DNA from: Caballeronia sordidicola
GTDB taxonomy: Bacteria > Pseudomonadota > Gammaproteobacteria > Burkholderiales > Burkholderiaceae
NCBI RefSeq assembly: GCF_000729995.1
Contig: NZ_JNFG01000027.1
Coordinates: 29,701-93,700 of the forward strand
Length of the DNA: 64,000 bases
Reading direction: 5' to 3'
Shown: positions 25,193 to 34,062 of the stretch, piece after piece
How positions within the stretch are numbered: the first letter of the stretch is position 1
Layout of the letters: each line of letters opens with the position of its first letter
Translations under genes and position numbers: made by a program
Notes under the pieces: generated by a model
The model's input: the letters and a program-made list of their open reading frames with translations, nothing else
Database searches by the model: none
What the model was told of the DNA's origin: nothing

Positions 25193-26251
25193 ATGCAGGA
25201 TCAGAGGCGCTGGAAAAACAGGCCTGACGGTTCGAACTGGGGTGATTTTGGCCCCGACGATCAGCTCGGACGACCGAACCTGATCACCACGGAACAGGTG
25301 CTGAAAGGCGCACGCGAGATTCGCGCGGGCTTGAGTTTTTGCTTGTCCCTGCCGCTGGATTATCCGGGCGACAGCAAGCTGAACGTGCGTCGTCATCCGC
25401 CGGTTTTGCGGCCCACGACGAAGGACGGTTTGCCCTACGTGAACTTTCCGTTCGCGCGCATGGAAGAGCAGGCGACCGACGTGGTCAGCGACGACCAAGT
25501 GCTGATGAGCCTGCAATATTCCACGCAATGGGACTCGCTCGCGCACGTGGGCGCGCTCTTCGACGCCGACGGCGACGGCGTGGCTGAAAGCGTCTACTAC
25601 AACGGTTACAAGGCGAATACGGACGTAGTCGGGCCAATGGAATACCGTCGCGACGACGCGTTTGCGCCGCACGCATGCGGAAGCGAACACAGCCATGCGG
25701 ACGCGCTCGGTATCGAAAATCTCGCGGTGAAGGGTATGCAGGGACGCGGCGTTCTTGTCGATCTCGTGGCGCATTACGGGCGCGAGCATCGCACCGTGGG
25801 TTACGACGACCTGATGTTTGCGATCGATGCAGACAAGGTACAGATCGATCGCGGCGACATGCTGCTGCTGCGCACCGGGTTCGCTGAACTGGTGCTGGAA
25901 ATGAATCGTCATCCCGATGAAGCCGTGCTCAACAGTCAATGCTGCGCACTCGACGGCCGCGATCAGCGGCTGTTGCAATGGCTGACCGATTCGGGCATTG
26001 CGGCGCTGGTGGCGGACAACTATGCAGTCGAGCGTTATCCCGCGCGTCCGGCGGAAGGTCACTATCCGCTGATGCCGCTGCATCACCATTGTTTGTTCAA
26101 GCTTGGCCTGCCGCTCGGCGAGCTCTGGTACCTGCGCGATCTGGCGGCATGGTTGCGCGCCAACGCTCGCTCGCACTTCATGCTCACGGCGCCGCCGCTG
26201 CGTCTGCCGGGCGCGATGGGTTCGCCCGTGACGCCGATTGCAACCGTCTGA
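25193..26251 (+). CDS. Cyclase-family (kynurenine formamidase-like) hydrolase
   Basis: A 352-residue protein of the PF04199 cyclase/formamidase superfamily. The metal-binding region appears as STQWDSLAHVGALFDADGDG, the QWD-LAH variant found in the large-branch cyclase-family proteins instead of the classical HxGTHxDxPxH. Other family text: NWGDFGPDDQLGRPNLITTEQV at the N-terminus and RGVLVDL and DMLLLRTGF later. Members hydrolyse amides, lactones or cyclic diketones. AAGGAGAGG precedes the ATG. First structural gene after the IclR regulator; substrate unknown. Confidence 0.85.
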   Translation: MQDQRRWKNRPDGSNWGDFGPDDQLGRPNLITTEQVLKGAREIRAGLSFCLSLPLDYPGDSKLNVRRHPPVLRPTTKDGLPYVNFPFARMEEQATDVVSDDQVLMSLQYSTQWDSLAHVGALFDADGDGVAESVYYNGYKANTDVVGPMEYRRDDAFAPHACGSEHSHADALGIENLAVKGMQGRGVLVDLVAHYGREHRTVGYDDLMFAIDADKVQIDRGDMLLLRTGFAELVLEMNRHPDEAVLNSQCCALDGRDQRLLQWLTDSGIAALVADNYAVERYPARPAEGHYPLMPLHHHCLFKLGLPLGELWYLRDLAAWLRANARSHFMLTAPPLRLPGAMGSPVTPIATV

Positions 26252-26269
26252 TTTCATCAAGCAAACAAT

Positions 26270-26971
26270 ATGACACGAGAACGAGTTTTGATTACCGGCG
26301 GCGCGGCGGGGATCGGTGCGGCCTGTGCCGAGCGCTGTGAAGCGGACGGCTTCGAAGCCGTTGTGATCGACCGGGTGGGCCGTGGTCTTATCGCCGATCT
26401 TTCGGATGCCGAAGCAACGTCAAAAGCACTCGATCAGGCGCTCGCGGGAGGCCCGATCACGCGGCTGGTCAACAACGTCGGCGTGGTGGTCCCGGCCGGT
26501 GCCGGCGAACAGAGTCTCGAAGAACTCGAGCTCGCGTGGTCCCTGAACGTGCGTTGCGCGATGCAGTGCATGCAGGCGCTGCTGCCGGGCATGCAGGCCG
26601 CGGGGTTCGGCCGTATCGTGAACATGTCTTCGCGCGCGGCGCTAGGCAAGGAATTACGTACTGCGTACTCGGCGACCAAGGCGGCGTTGATTGGTATGAC
26701 GCGCGTATGGGCGCTCGAACTCGGCCGTCATGGCATCACGGCGAATGCGATTGGTCCTGGCCCGATCCGCACTGAACTCTTCAATCGTGCGAACCCGCCA
26801 GACAGTCCGCGTACGCGCGCGATTGTTGCGAGCGTGCCGGTGAAACGCGTGGGCACGCCGGAGGATATCGCGCATGCCGTGTCCTATTTCCTCGATGCCC
26901 GCAGCGGTTTTGTCACTGGGCAAGTGCTCTATGTGTGCGGCGGCATGACGGTCGGTGTAGCGGGAGTCTGA
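26270..26971 (+). CDS. Short-chain dehydrogenase/reductase
   Basis: A 233-residue classical SDR. The cofactor motif is TGGAAGIG (9-16), the NNVG motif is at 68-71, the catalytic serine lies in NMSSRAA (Ser120/121) and the active pair is Tyr133-x3-Lys137 (YSATK). It is shorter than many SDRs, mainly around 35-60. It lies 18 bp after the cyclase gene and one base before the next gene, so it belongs to the operon. Likely oxidises or reduces a hydroxyl/keto intermediate of the unknown pathway. Confidence 0.9.
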   Translation: MTRERVLITGGAAGIGAACAERCEADGFEAVVIDRVGRGLIADLSDAEATSKALDQALAGGPITRLVNNVGVVVPAGAGEQSLEELELAWSLNVRCAMQCMQALLPGMQAAGFGRIVNMSSRAALGKELRTAYSATKAALIGMTRVWALELGRHGITANAIGPGPIRTELFNRANPPDSPRTRAIVASVPVKRVGTPEDIAHAVSYFLDARSGFVTGQVLYVCGGMTVGVAGV

Positions 26972-26972
26972 G

Positions 26973-27932
26973 ATGAGCATGGCTGAAATGCGGCGTGTGG
27001 CGATCGTGGGAGCGGGGAGTATCGGCGTCGCGTTCGCTGTGGTGTTTGCGCGCGCGGGATGGCCCGTGCGTCTCTTCGATCCCGACGCGTCGCGCCGCGA
27101 TGCTGCACCGGGAGAGATCGCGCAGCGCCTGAATGAACTGGCGCGCTTTGGATTACTCGATGAAGCTGCTGACACGGTGGCGGCACGCGTCCAGATGGCA
27201 GCGTGCATAGAGACAGCGGTTGCCGACGCGGATCTCGTGCAGGAGTGCGCGCCGGAGCGGGCGGACATCAAGCGTGCGCTGTTCGCGCAATTCGATGCTG
27301 CCGCGCCTGCGTCGGCGATCTTCGCCAGCGCTTCATCGGCTTTGACGGCATCAAGCTTTGTTGACGACTTGGCCGGCAGGCATCGTTGCCTGATTGCGCA
27401 TCCGGGCAATCCACCGTACCTGATTCCCGTGATCGAGATTGTGCCCGCGCCTTTTACCGCGCCTGACGTCACGCAACGCACGCTACAACTTTTCCGCGAT
27501 GCCGGCCTGCAACCCGTGCTGGTATCGAAAGAAGTCGAGGGGTTCGTCTTCAACCGGTTGCAGGGCGCCGTGCTGCGCGAAGCGTATTGCCTCGTGCGCG
27601 ACGGCGTTGCGACCGTTGAGGACATCGACAAGGTCATGCGTGATGGCCTCGGCTTGCGGTGGTCCGTGATCGGGCCATTCGAAACGGTGGATCTGAATAC
27701 ACGCGGTGGCATCAGATCGCACGCGCAGAAGATGGGGCCCGCGTACGAACGGATGGGCGCGGAACGCGGTCAGCACGATCCATGGACACCGGAGCTGGTC
27801 GACACGGTGGCCGCGGCAAGGCGTGCGGCGGTGCCGCTTGAACAATGGGAAGAACGCGTGGCATGGCGGGACCGCGCATTGATGGCGCTGGCTCGCCACC
27901 GGCGATCGACAGCTTCAGGCAACGATTCCTGA
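26973..27932 (+). CDS. 3-Hydroxyacyl-CoA dehydrogenase family (lambda-crystallin-like) enzyme
   Basis: A 319-residue NAD-dependent dehydrogenase. Rossmann motif GAGSIG at 13-18; LVQECAPERADIKRALFAQFD is the nucleotide-domain signature; AHPGNPPYLIPVIEIVP and the C-terminal helical domain (SKEVEGFVFNRLQGAVLREAYCLVRDG) are those of 3HCDH and L-gulonate 3-dehydrogenase (lambda-crystallin) members. With one C-terminal domain and no hydratase fusion, it resembles the lambda-crystallin or carnitine dehydrogenase branch more than FadB. It starts one base after the SDR stop. Confidence 0.88.
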   Translation: MSMAEMRRVAIVGAGSIGVAFAVVFARAGWPVRLFDPDASRRDAAPGEIAQRLNELARFGLLDEAADTVAARVQMAACIETAVADADLVQECAPERADIKRALFAQFDAAAPASAIFASASSALTASSFVDDLAGRHRCLIAHPGNPPYLIPVIEIVPAPFTAPDVTQRTLQLFRDAGLQPVLVSKEVEGFVFNRLQGAVLREAYCLVRDGVATVEDIDKVMRDGLGLRWSVIGPFETVDLNTRGGIRSHAQKMGPAYERMGAERGQHDPWTPELVDTVAAARRAAVPLEQWEERVAWRDRALMALARHRRSTASGNDS

Positions 27933-28012
27933 GAGTCAAGCCACTGGCCTCTTTCCAGCGCGGACATGATCAATCAATTCGCTAAACTAAATAATACTCA
28001 AGAGACATTGCA

Positions 28013-29347
28013 ATGCAGAAAATAACGGGATTCTTCACCGAACTGATGCGCAAGTATTTGCCCGATCCGTTCGTATTTGCCATCGGGCTGACCCTTCTCA
28101 CCATGGTCCTGGCCGTATTGGTGCAGGGCCAGGGCATCGTCGCGCTGACAACAAGCTGGGGCAAGGGCTTCTGGACGCTGCTCGCGTTCACCACGCAAAT
28201 GGCCGTGATCCTCGCGATGGGTTACGTGCTCGCAACTGCACCGCTGACCGAGCGATTCCTCGATCGCATCGTCATGCGGGTGCACGATCCGCGCATGGCG
28301 ATCATTGTTGCAACGCTGGTGGGCGGCATCGGCAGTTATCTCAACTGGGGCTTCGGGCTGGTGATCGGCGGCATCGTCGCCCGCAAGCTGGCGCTCAGCG
28401 TGAAGGGCGTGCATTACCCGTTGATCATTGCGTCGGCTTACAGCGGTTTCACGCTTTACGGTCTTGGTTTGTCGGCGAGCATTCCTGTGCTCATCTCGAC
28501 CAAAGGTCACCCGATGGAAGCGCAGATGGGCGTGATTCCCCTTTCGGAAACTATCTTTTCGCCGACCATGCTCGTGACCAGCCTGGTCGTGCTGATCACA
28601 TTGCCCTTGCTTAATGCGTGGCTGCATCCGAAGGCGGGCCAGCCGGTGACCGAGATTGACCGTACGCTCGAGGAGCGTACGCGAGCAGCTCAAGCGGCTG
28701 TCCCCGCCGACGCCGGCGACGAACACACGTTCGCCAGCCGCCTGAACAACAGCCGCTTGCTGAGCGGCTTGATCGGATTGATCGGCGTGGCCTACGTGGT
28801 GCTGTATTTCCATGGCGGCGGCACGATGGATCTGAACCTGATCAACTTCATCATCCTGTTTCTCGGCATTGTCTTGCTGGGCACGCCGATCCGGTACGTG
28901 GAGAAACTCAACGAAGGCATTCGTACGATCAGCGGCATCATCCTGCAATATCCGTTTTACGCGGGCATCATGGCGATCATGGCATCGTCTGGACTGGTCA
29001 ATACGTTCTCGGAATTCTTCGTCAAGATCGCGACGCCGCATACGTTGCCGTTCTGGGGTCTCATCAGTTCGTTCTTCATCAACTTCTTCGCACCTTCAGG
29101 CGGCGGTCACTGGGTCATCCAGGGGCCGTTCATGATCGAGGCAGCGAAGGCAATTGGTGCTTCGGTGGGACATACGGCCACCGCAGTCATGCTCGGCAAC
29201 GCCTGGAACGACTTGATCCAGCCGTTCTGGATCTTGCCGGCGCTGGCTTTGTCGAAGCTCAAGCTGAAAGACATCATGGGCTACACGGTCATCATGATGT
29301 TCTGGATCGGCATTGTTTATACGGTCGCTATCCTGGCCTGGGGCTAA
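28013..29347 (+). CDS. Short-chain fatty acid / carboxylate transporter, AtoE family
   Basis: A 444-residue membrane protein with about 10-12 hydrophobic segments. The N-terminus (FFTELMRKYLPDPFVFAIGLTLLTMVLA), SYLNWGFGLVIGGIVARKLA, and the region FFINFFAPSGGGHWVIQGP are characteristic of the AtoE family of short-chain fatty acid carriers. A hydrophilic loop lies at about 215-245. It is part of the IclR-linked operon and probably imports the organic acid degraded by it. Confidence 0.9.
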   Translation: MQKITGFFTELMRKYLPDPFVFAIGLTLLTMVLAVLVQGQGIVALTTSWGKGFWTLLAFTTQMAVILAMGYVLATAPLTERFLDRIVMRVHDPRMAIIVATLVGGIGSYLNWGFGLVIGGIVARKLALSVKGVHYPLIIASAYSGFTLYGLGLSASIPVLISTKGHPMEAQMGVIPLSETIFSPTMLVTSLVVLITLPLLNAWLHPKAGQPVTEIDRTLEERTRAAQAAVPADAGDEHTFASRLNNSRLLSGLIGLIGVAYVVLYFHGGGTMDLNLINFIILFLGIVLLGTPIRYVEKLNEGIRTISGIILQYPFYAGIMAIMASSGLVNTFSEFFVKIATPHTLPFWGLISSFFINFFAPSGGGHWVIQGPFMIEAAKAIGASVGHTATAVMLGNAWNDLIQPFWILPALALSKLKLKDIMGYTVIMMFWIGIVYTVAILAWG

Positions 29348-29380
29348 GCGGTTCTTCAATCATCTTCCAGAGGTTCGATC

Positions 29381-29665
29381 ATGTTGTTCCTGGTTCATAT
29401 GGTGGTACAGATTCCTCTCGACGCCGACACCGAGCTCATCAATAGCCTGAAGGCCGACGAGAAAGCGCTTTCGCAAAAGCTGCAGCAGGAGGGAACGTGG
29501 CGTCACTTGTGGCGCGTGGTGGGACAGTACGCGAACTACAGCGTCCTCGACGTCGAGTCCAACGACGAGCTGCATACGCTGCTCAGCTCGCTGCCGCTCT
29601 TCCCCTACATGGCGATCGAAGTCACGCCGCTCGCGCAGCATCCGTCGGCTATCGCGCAGAACTGA
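29381..29665 (+). CDS. Muconolactone isomerase (CatC)-like protein
   Basis: A 94-residue protein of muconolactone delta-isomerase family length. GTWRHLWRVVGQYANYSVLDVESNDELHTLLSSLPLFPYM follows CatC closely, including the WRVVGRYAN-like strand and the final EVTPLAQHPS. CatC isomerises muconolactone to 3-oxoadipate enol-lactone in the beta-ketoadipate pathway. It is unexpected here: catB lies 29 kb away at the window edge and this copy sits in an operon of other enzymes. It may be a true CatC or act on a related lactone. Confidence 0.85.
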   Translation: MLFLVHMVVQIPLDADTELINSLKADEKALSQKLQQEGTWRHLWRVVGQYANYSVLDVESNDELHTLLSSLPLFPYMAIEVTPLAQHPSAIAQN

Positions 29666-29685
29666 GTTCGATAAGAGGAGGGGGC

Positions 29686-29982
29686 ATGCCGTTCATTATC
29701 GAAACCTGGGATAAGCCTGGTCACGCGCCGTTGCGCATTCAGGAGCGTGATGTGCATCTGGCTTACCTCGAAGCGAACAAGGCACTGTTGCTTGCGTGCG
29801 GCGCGAAACTCCAGGACGACGGCAGCAATGCGGGCGGCGGCTTGTATGTGGTCGACCTCGACACGCGTGAGGAAGTCGAACGTTTTATCGCGAAGGACCC
29901 GTTCGCGCTTGCGGGTTTATTCGAGCGCGTAACGATTACACGCTGGCGCAAGGCCTATGTAGACAGCAAGGGTTATTTATAG
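29686..29982 (+). CDS. YciI-like protein
   Basis: A 98-residue protein of the YciI/YCII superfamily of ferredoxin-like fold. It has HLAYLEANKALLLACGAKLQDDG, GGGLYVVDLDTREEVERFIAKDPF and the final FERVTITRWRKAY, matching the family pattern of paired His/Asp active-site residues. Its GAGGAGGGGG ribosome-binding site lies 20 bp after the CatC-like stop. YciI-like proteins have been linked to lactone or aromatic-acid pathway steps; exact role unknown. Confidence 0.85.
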   Translation: MPFIIETWDKPGHAPLRIQERDVHLAYLEANKALLLACGAKLQDDGSNAGGGLYVVDLDTREEVERFIAKDPFALAGLFERVTITRWRKAYVDSKGYL

Positions 29983-30279
29983 GCCGTACTGCATTGCTTT
30001 CATGCGGTTCGGCATTGTTCGATCCGGCGAGCCGGGTGGCGCTCGGCAAGCAACGCAATTCTTTCAACATCGTTTCCGTGGCTTGGCCGTCCTGCGCGTG
30101 TTCCTGGCGCCGCGGCTTATCTCCTCCTTTGCGCAAACATGCTGTCCCGGCACCCGATCCGGCCAGGCAGCACCGTCGCGGCAAGAAAATGCACTTTCCG
30201 ATACGCTGCGGTATTCGTAGGTAACGACTCGCTTACTACGCTTCAGTCCGTTCACCCTTGCTTCAAGGAGCACGAAGCC
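29983..30279. other. Gene-free spacer
   Basis: About 300 bp after the YciI-like gene. No credible gene, no clear terminator with U-run. Confidence 0.4.
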
Positions 30280-30663
30280 ATGCAGACCAAAACAGTCAAA
30301 ATTCCCCGGCCCGATCACCCCATCACGATCGAGCCGAACCCGGCGCGCATCACTATCGCCATAGGCGACCGGGTTATTGCTGACACGCGCGAGGCGCTGA
30401 CGTTGCGTGAAGCGTCGTACCCGGCGGTTCAGTACATTCCGCGCAAGGACGTCGACATGTCGTTGTTGCAGCGCACGGAACACGCGACCTATTGCCCGTA
30501 CAAAGGGGATTGCTCGTACTACAGCATCCCGCTGGGCGGCGAACGTTCAGTGAATGCGGTATGGACCTATGAAGACACCTATCCTGCGGTCGCAGAGATC
30601 AAGGACCATCTGGCGTTCTATACGGATCGTGTAGACAGATTCGATATCCAGCCGGCGGACTGA
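30280..30663 (+). CDS. DUF427 domain protein
   Basis: A 127-residue small beta-rich protein. ITIEPNPARITIAIGDRVIADTR, YIPRKDVDMSLLQRTEHATYCPYKGDCSYYSI and VWTYEDTYPAVAEIKDHLAFY are the signature of DUF427. The function is unknown; the fold is a small closed barrel. CAAGGAGCACGAAGCC gives a ribosome-binding site before ATG 30280. It has its own spacer from the operon upstream and the monooxygenase downstream. Confidence 0.9.
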   Translation: MQTKTVKIPRPDHPITIEPNPARITIAIGDRVIADTREALTLREASYPAVQYIPRKDVDMSLLQRTEHATYCPYKGDCSYYSIPLGGERSVNAVWTYEDTYPAVAEIKDHLAFYTDRVDRFDIQPAD

Positions 30664-30674
30664 CACGGCCACCC

Positions 30675-30710
30675 GGCGTCGCCAGCGAAGTCGCATGCAT
30701 CGGCGACGCC
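30675..30710. other. Inverted repeat after the DUF427 gene
   Basis: GGCGTCGCC (30675-30683) and GGCGACGCC (30702-30710) are perfect 9-bp arms with an 18-nt loop, 12 bp after the DUF427 stop. No U-run follows; it may be a weak terminator or an mRNA end-stabiliser. Confidence 0.5.
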
Positions 30711-30869
30711 ACACGCTTGCTCAAAGACAAACGACTCACCAAACCGTTCCTGCATCGATAGCCGCTTGTGCACGCTTTCGCTATTCGACGTATTTTATCG
30801 ATGACGCCGCGAGCGCAGCGTTTGCCTTGAACGTCGAGGCATTCTTATCAACGCTGGAACAGACATCCC

Positions 30870-32198
30870 ATGACCACGCAACGTCGCTTGCGCCTGGGCG
30901 CTTTCATGCGCCCGGCCACCATCCATACCGGAGCCTGGCGTTATCCCGGTGCATTCCCGGACGCGAACTTCAATTTTGCGCATCTCAAGCGTTTTGCGCA
31001 GACGCTGGAGCGCGGCCGTTTCGACGCCTTCTTCATGGCAGACCATCTGGCCGTCCTCAACATGTCCACTCAGGCCTTGAGGCGAAGTCACACGGCCACA
31101 TCGTTCGAGCCGCTGACGTTGTTGTCGGCGCTCGCCGCGGTGACTGAGCGCATCGGCCTGATCGCGACAGCGTCCACCACGTTCGACGAGCCTTATCACG
31201 TCGCGCGCCGTTTCGCCTCGCTCGACCATCTGAGCGGCGGGCGCGCGGGCTGGAACCTGGTCACCACGGCCAATCCGGACGCGGCGCTCAACTTCGGTCT
31301 GGAAGAACATGTGGAGCACGGCGAGCGATATAGGCGAGGCCGGGAGTTCTTCGACGTCGTGACCGGTCTCTGGGATAGCTGGGCTGACGACGCCTTCGTT
31401 CGCGACGTTGAAAGCGGCACGTTCTTCGATCCAGCCAAGATGCATGTGCTGAACCACAAGGGCGAGAACCTGTCGGTGCGTGGGCCGCTCAATATCGCGC
31501 GACCTGTGCAGGGCTGGCCGGTCATTGTGCAGGCTGGGTCGTCGGAAGCGGGCCGGCAGATCGCGGCCGAGACGGCGGAAGCCGTATTTACCGCGCAGAC
31601 CACGTTGGCGGACGGCCAGCGGTTTTACGCCGATATCAAGGGACGCATGGCGAAACTCGGGCGAAATCCCGACCATCTCAAGATCCTGCCGGCGGCGTTC
31701 GTCGTGGTCGGTGATTCGCTGGACGATGCACTTGAAAAGCGGGCGCGTCTCGATAGCCTGGTTCATTACGACAGCGGCATCGCCTCGCTCTCGATCATGC
31801 TGGGTCACGACGTCTCAGGCTTCGACCCCGACGGGCCGCTGCCTGAGATACCTGAAACCAACGCAAGCAAAAGCAGCCGCGAGCGGGTGATCGAATGGGC
31901 GAGCCGCGACAATCTGACGATCCGTCAGCTTGCGCAGCGGGTCGGCGGTTATTCGGGGCTTGAAATGATCGGCACGCCCACGATGATTGCGGACCAGATG
32001 GAGCAATGGCTCGTGGAGAACGGATCTGATGGCTTCAACGTAATGTTCCCCTATCTGCCGGGCGGACTCGACGATTTCGTCGACAAGGTTGTGCCCGAAC
32101 TGCAGGCAAGAGATATCTTTCGACGTGAATACGAAGGCGTCACCCTGCGAGAGAATCTTGGATTACCGAGGCCCGGGAACCGTTTTTTCAAGGCCTGA
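30870..32198 (+). CDS. FMN-dependent monooxygenase of the NtaA/SnaA/DszA family
   Basis: A 442-residue bacterial-luciferase-like (LLM class) monooxygenase of the NtaA/DszA type. Typical text includes GAWRYPGAFPDANFNFAHL, GRFDAFFMADHLAV, ERIGLIATASTTFDEPYHVARRFASLDHLSGGRAGWNLVTT and GWPVIVQAGSSEAGRQIAAETAEAVFTAQ. These enzymes use FMNH2 from a separate reductase to oxidise xenobiotics, sulfur compounds or chelators. No flavin reductase is adjacent. A TetR gene follows, with a 243-bp spacer. Confidence 0.9.
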   Translation: MTTQRRLRLGAFMRPATIHTGAWRYPGAFPDANFNFAHLKRFAQTLERGRFDAFFMADHLAVLNMSTQALRRSHTATSFEPLTLLSALAAVTERIGLIATASTTFDEPYHVARRFASLDHLSGGRAGWNLVTTANPDAALNFGLEEHVEHGERYRRGREFFDVVTGLWDSWADDAFVRDVESGTFFDPAKMHVLNHKGENLSVRGPLNIARPVQGWPVIVQAGSSEAGRQIAAETAEAVFTAQTTLADGQRFYADIKGRMAKLGRNPDHLKILPAAFVVVGDSLDDALEKRARLDSLVHYDSGIASLSIMLGHDVSGFDPDGPLPEIPETNASKSSRERVIEWASRDNLTIRQLAQRVGGYSGLEMIGTPTMIADQMEQWLVENGSDGFNVMFPYLPGGLDDFVDKVVPELQARDIFRREYEGVTLRENLGLPRPGNRFFKA

Positions 32199-32203
32199 AG
32201 AGC

Positions 32204-32252
32204 GGATGACGTTGTCTGGTTGAGGCGTCATCCGGAAATCAGGATTTCTTTT
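32204..32252 (+). terminator. Hairpin after the monooxygenase gene
   Basis: GGATGACG (32204-32211) pairs with CGTCATCC (32226-32233) and a T-rich stretch follows at about 32245-32252. The T-run is separated from the stem by about ten bases, so this is a weaker terminator. Confidence 0.5.
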
Positions 32253-32441
32253 TGTCAATCGTTTCGCATGCCTGATTAATTTTCAATTGTATTGCGGAGA
32301 TGACGCGAACAGGCAAGCGGCGATGAATACTGCGTCGAGCCAGACCTCGCGTGTGCCATTGCCTTTCTGCATTAAGATTGATGTCTCGGGGGTGCCTATA
32401 GTCACCTCAGTAGTCACCCGATCACAGGACAAACGAAGGTC

Positions 32442-33011
32442 ATGGGACATTCACAGGCAGAGAAGGCGGCAACGCATCAACGGATCGTCGATGTCGCCGC
32501 ACGACGCTTTCGGGAACTTGGGCTGGACGGCATTGGCGTTGCCGACGTCATGAAGGAAGCCGGCATGACAGTCGGCGGTTTCTACAAGCATTTTGAATCG
32601 CGCGACGAACTTGTGACCGAGGCGCTCGAGGTTGCATTCAAGAGCCTCGACGTATGGGAAGCACGTGCAGAAAACCTCGCGCAGGCGGTGCGCGACTACC
32701 TGAGCGAGGCGCATCGGGATGCCCCCGGCCAAGGCTGTGCGCTGGGTGCATTGCTGGGTGATATCGGGCGCAGCAACGACGCCACGCGGGAGGTATTCAC
32801 AGACCGGGTCAAGCACAATCTCGCGTTCTCCGAGGGTTTGCTCGATATCGCGGATCCGGCTGAACGCCGCGCCCGCGCGATTCTGCAACTGAGCGCGTGT
32901 CTCGGCGCGATCGGATTGGCGAGAGCGGTCTCGGACCCGGTTTTGTCGAAGGAAATTCTGGACAGCGTCGCCGGGCAACTGACGCGCTTGTTGCCGGGGC
33001 CACCGGGGTGA
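32442..33011 (+). CDS. TetR-family transcriptional regulator
   Basis: A 189-residue TetR-type regulator. The HTH is at about 10-55 (RIVDVAARRFRELGLDGIGVADVMKEAGMTVGGFYKHFESRDELV); the C-terminal half is the ligand domain with GCALGALLGDIGR. Two direct AGTCACC units lie at about 32397-32418 just upstream of the start and could be binding sites. The target could be the monooxygenase upstream, by proximity only. Confidence 0.9.
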   Translation: MGHSQAEKAATHQRIVDVAARRFRELGLDGIGVADVMKEAGMTVGGFYKHFESRDELVTEALEVAFKSLDVWEARAENLAQAVRDYLSEAHRDAPGQGCALGALLGDIGRSNDATREVFTDRVKHNLAFSEGLLDIADPAERRARAILQLSACLGAIGLARAVSDPVLSKEILDSVAGQLTRLLPGPPG

Positions 33012-33174
33012 GGACGAACAGGGGCTGAATGTAAACAATTCTTGAAGCAGTGAGGTCAATCCATTACATTCAACCCGTCGGCTGCCTGGTCGACGCCGGC
33101 CCATCAGTCATGAGCCTGGAGGGCGGCAACCGAATGCCGAACCGTGCTCTATGCGTGCTCTTTGGAGATTGACA

Positions 33175-33402
33175 ATGAAAGTACTTAACCTGATTTGCGT
33201 ATCTGCAATCCTCCTTGGCGCGTCCGGCATGGCCGCGGCCCAGGGAAACGGCAACGGCGGTTCGGGCGGCGGCAACGCGCATGGTGCAGCAACGGCCGGC
33301 CCGACCATGGGCGGCGACAACAGCTCCACACCGGGAAGTTCGAGAGGCAAGCCCCACCTGTTCAAGCACAAGCAAAAGAAGCCGGTAACACCTGCTCAAT
33401 AA
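33175..33402 (+). CDS. Small exported Gly-rich protein
   Basis: A 75-residue protein with a signal peptide (MKVLNLICVSAILLGASGMAAA-Q), then a Gly/Asn-rich stretch and a basic tail (HKQKKP). ATG 33175 is preferred because it begins the signal peptide. Function unknown; low-complexity exported proteins of this kind are common in Burkholderia. Confidence 0.6.
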   Translation: MKVLNLICVSAILLGASGMAAAQGNGNGGSGGGNAHGAATAGPTMGGDNSSTPGSSRGKPHLFKHKQKKPVTPAQ

Positions 33403-34062
33403 GGCTGGACGTAAGAATCCAGGCGCCATCCGGGTTTGCCGGTGGCGAGCGCAAAAGTGCTGTTTCGATTCGGGAAACCGGGCGGGGCGGCTTTTTTTGA
33501 CCTTTTTCGCCATTTGAATGGCGGATTGCCTGGGAACTCGCGCATGCCGCTGACCGCATGTTCGATGCAGCTCAGCGTGCAGGACTTTTCAGCAATCACC
33601 GGGAAGTTGCGTGTTGTTGCCCGATAGTGCGTGTCGCATCGAACTGCACAGCGCGGCGCCGGCCAGCGGGAGATTTTCCAGTTTTGATCCTGTTCGGCTT
33701 CAACAGTTACGCCCACACGATATTCCAGCGGGTTAGTATTGAACATGCGATCTAATATGCGAGTGAGGGCGTTTTGTCGGGCTTGCGAATATTCCGAAAC
33801 TGATTTTTCGTGCGAACTTTGAACTCCCGGGAGCGGCGTTGCTCGAATGGAGGCAAACGGTGCGCGGCGCGGCCATCTGGCATCATGGCGTTACCGAGCG
33901 GCAAGAAACGGTAGCATCGGTCAGCGAAAGTCGTTTCTCCGGGATTCAATAGTGAGTCCGAGGGCCGCGCACTGTCGCAATGTCGCAATGAGTAACGCGC
34001 ATCAAGATTCTGGTGGATGTCTGCCGGAACAGTCTGAAATACTAACGTCAGGTCGAATGAGA
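33403..34062. other. About 650 bp without a gene
   Basis: No convincing coding region. A GC-rich segment with a T-run ends near 33503 and could terminate the exported-protein gene, but I do not see a clean stem. The downstream part holds the upstream region of the Hfq-like gene. Confidence 0.45.

Noticed and set aside
24638..26260. 540-residue open frame on the minus strand
   Set aside because: It lies opposite the IclR and cyclase genes, is Arg/His-rich like other GC-skew shadows and has no family match.
33847..34062. N-terminal extension of the Hfq-like gene
   Set aside because: The extra 72 residues have no Hfq-family similarity; ATG 34063 starts where the family starts.
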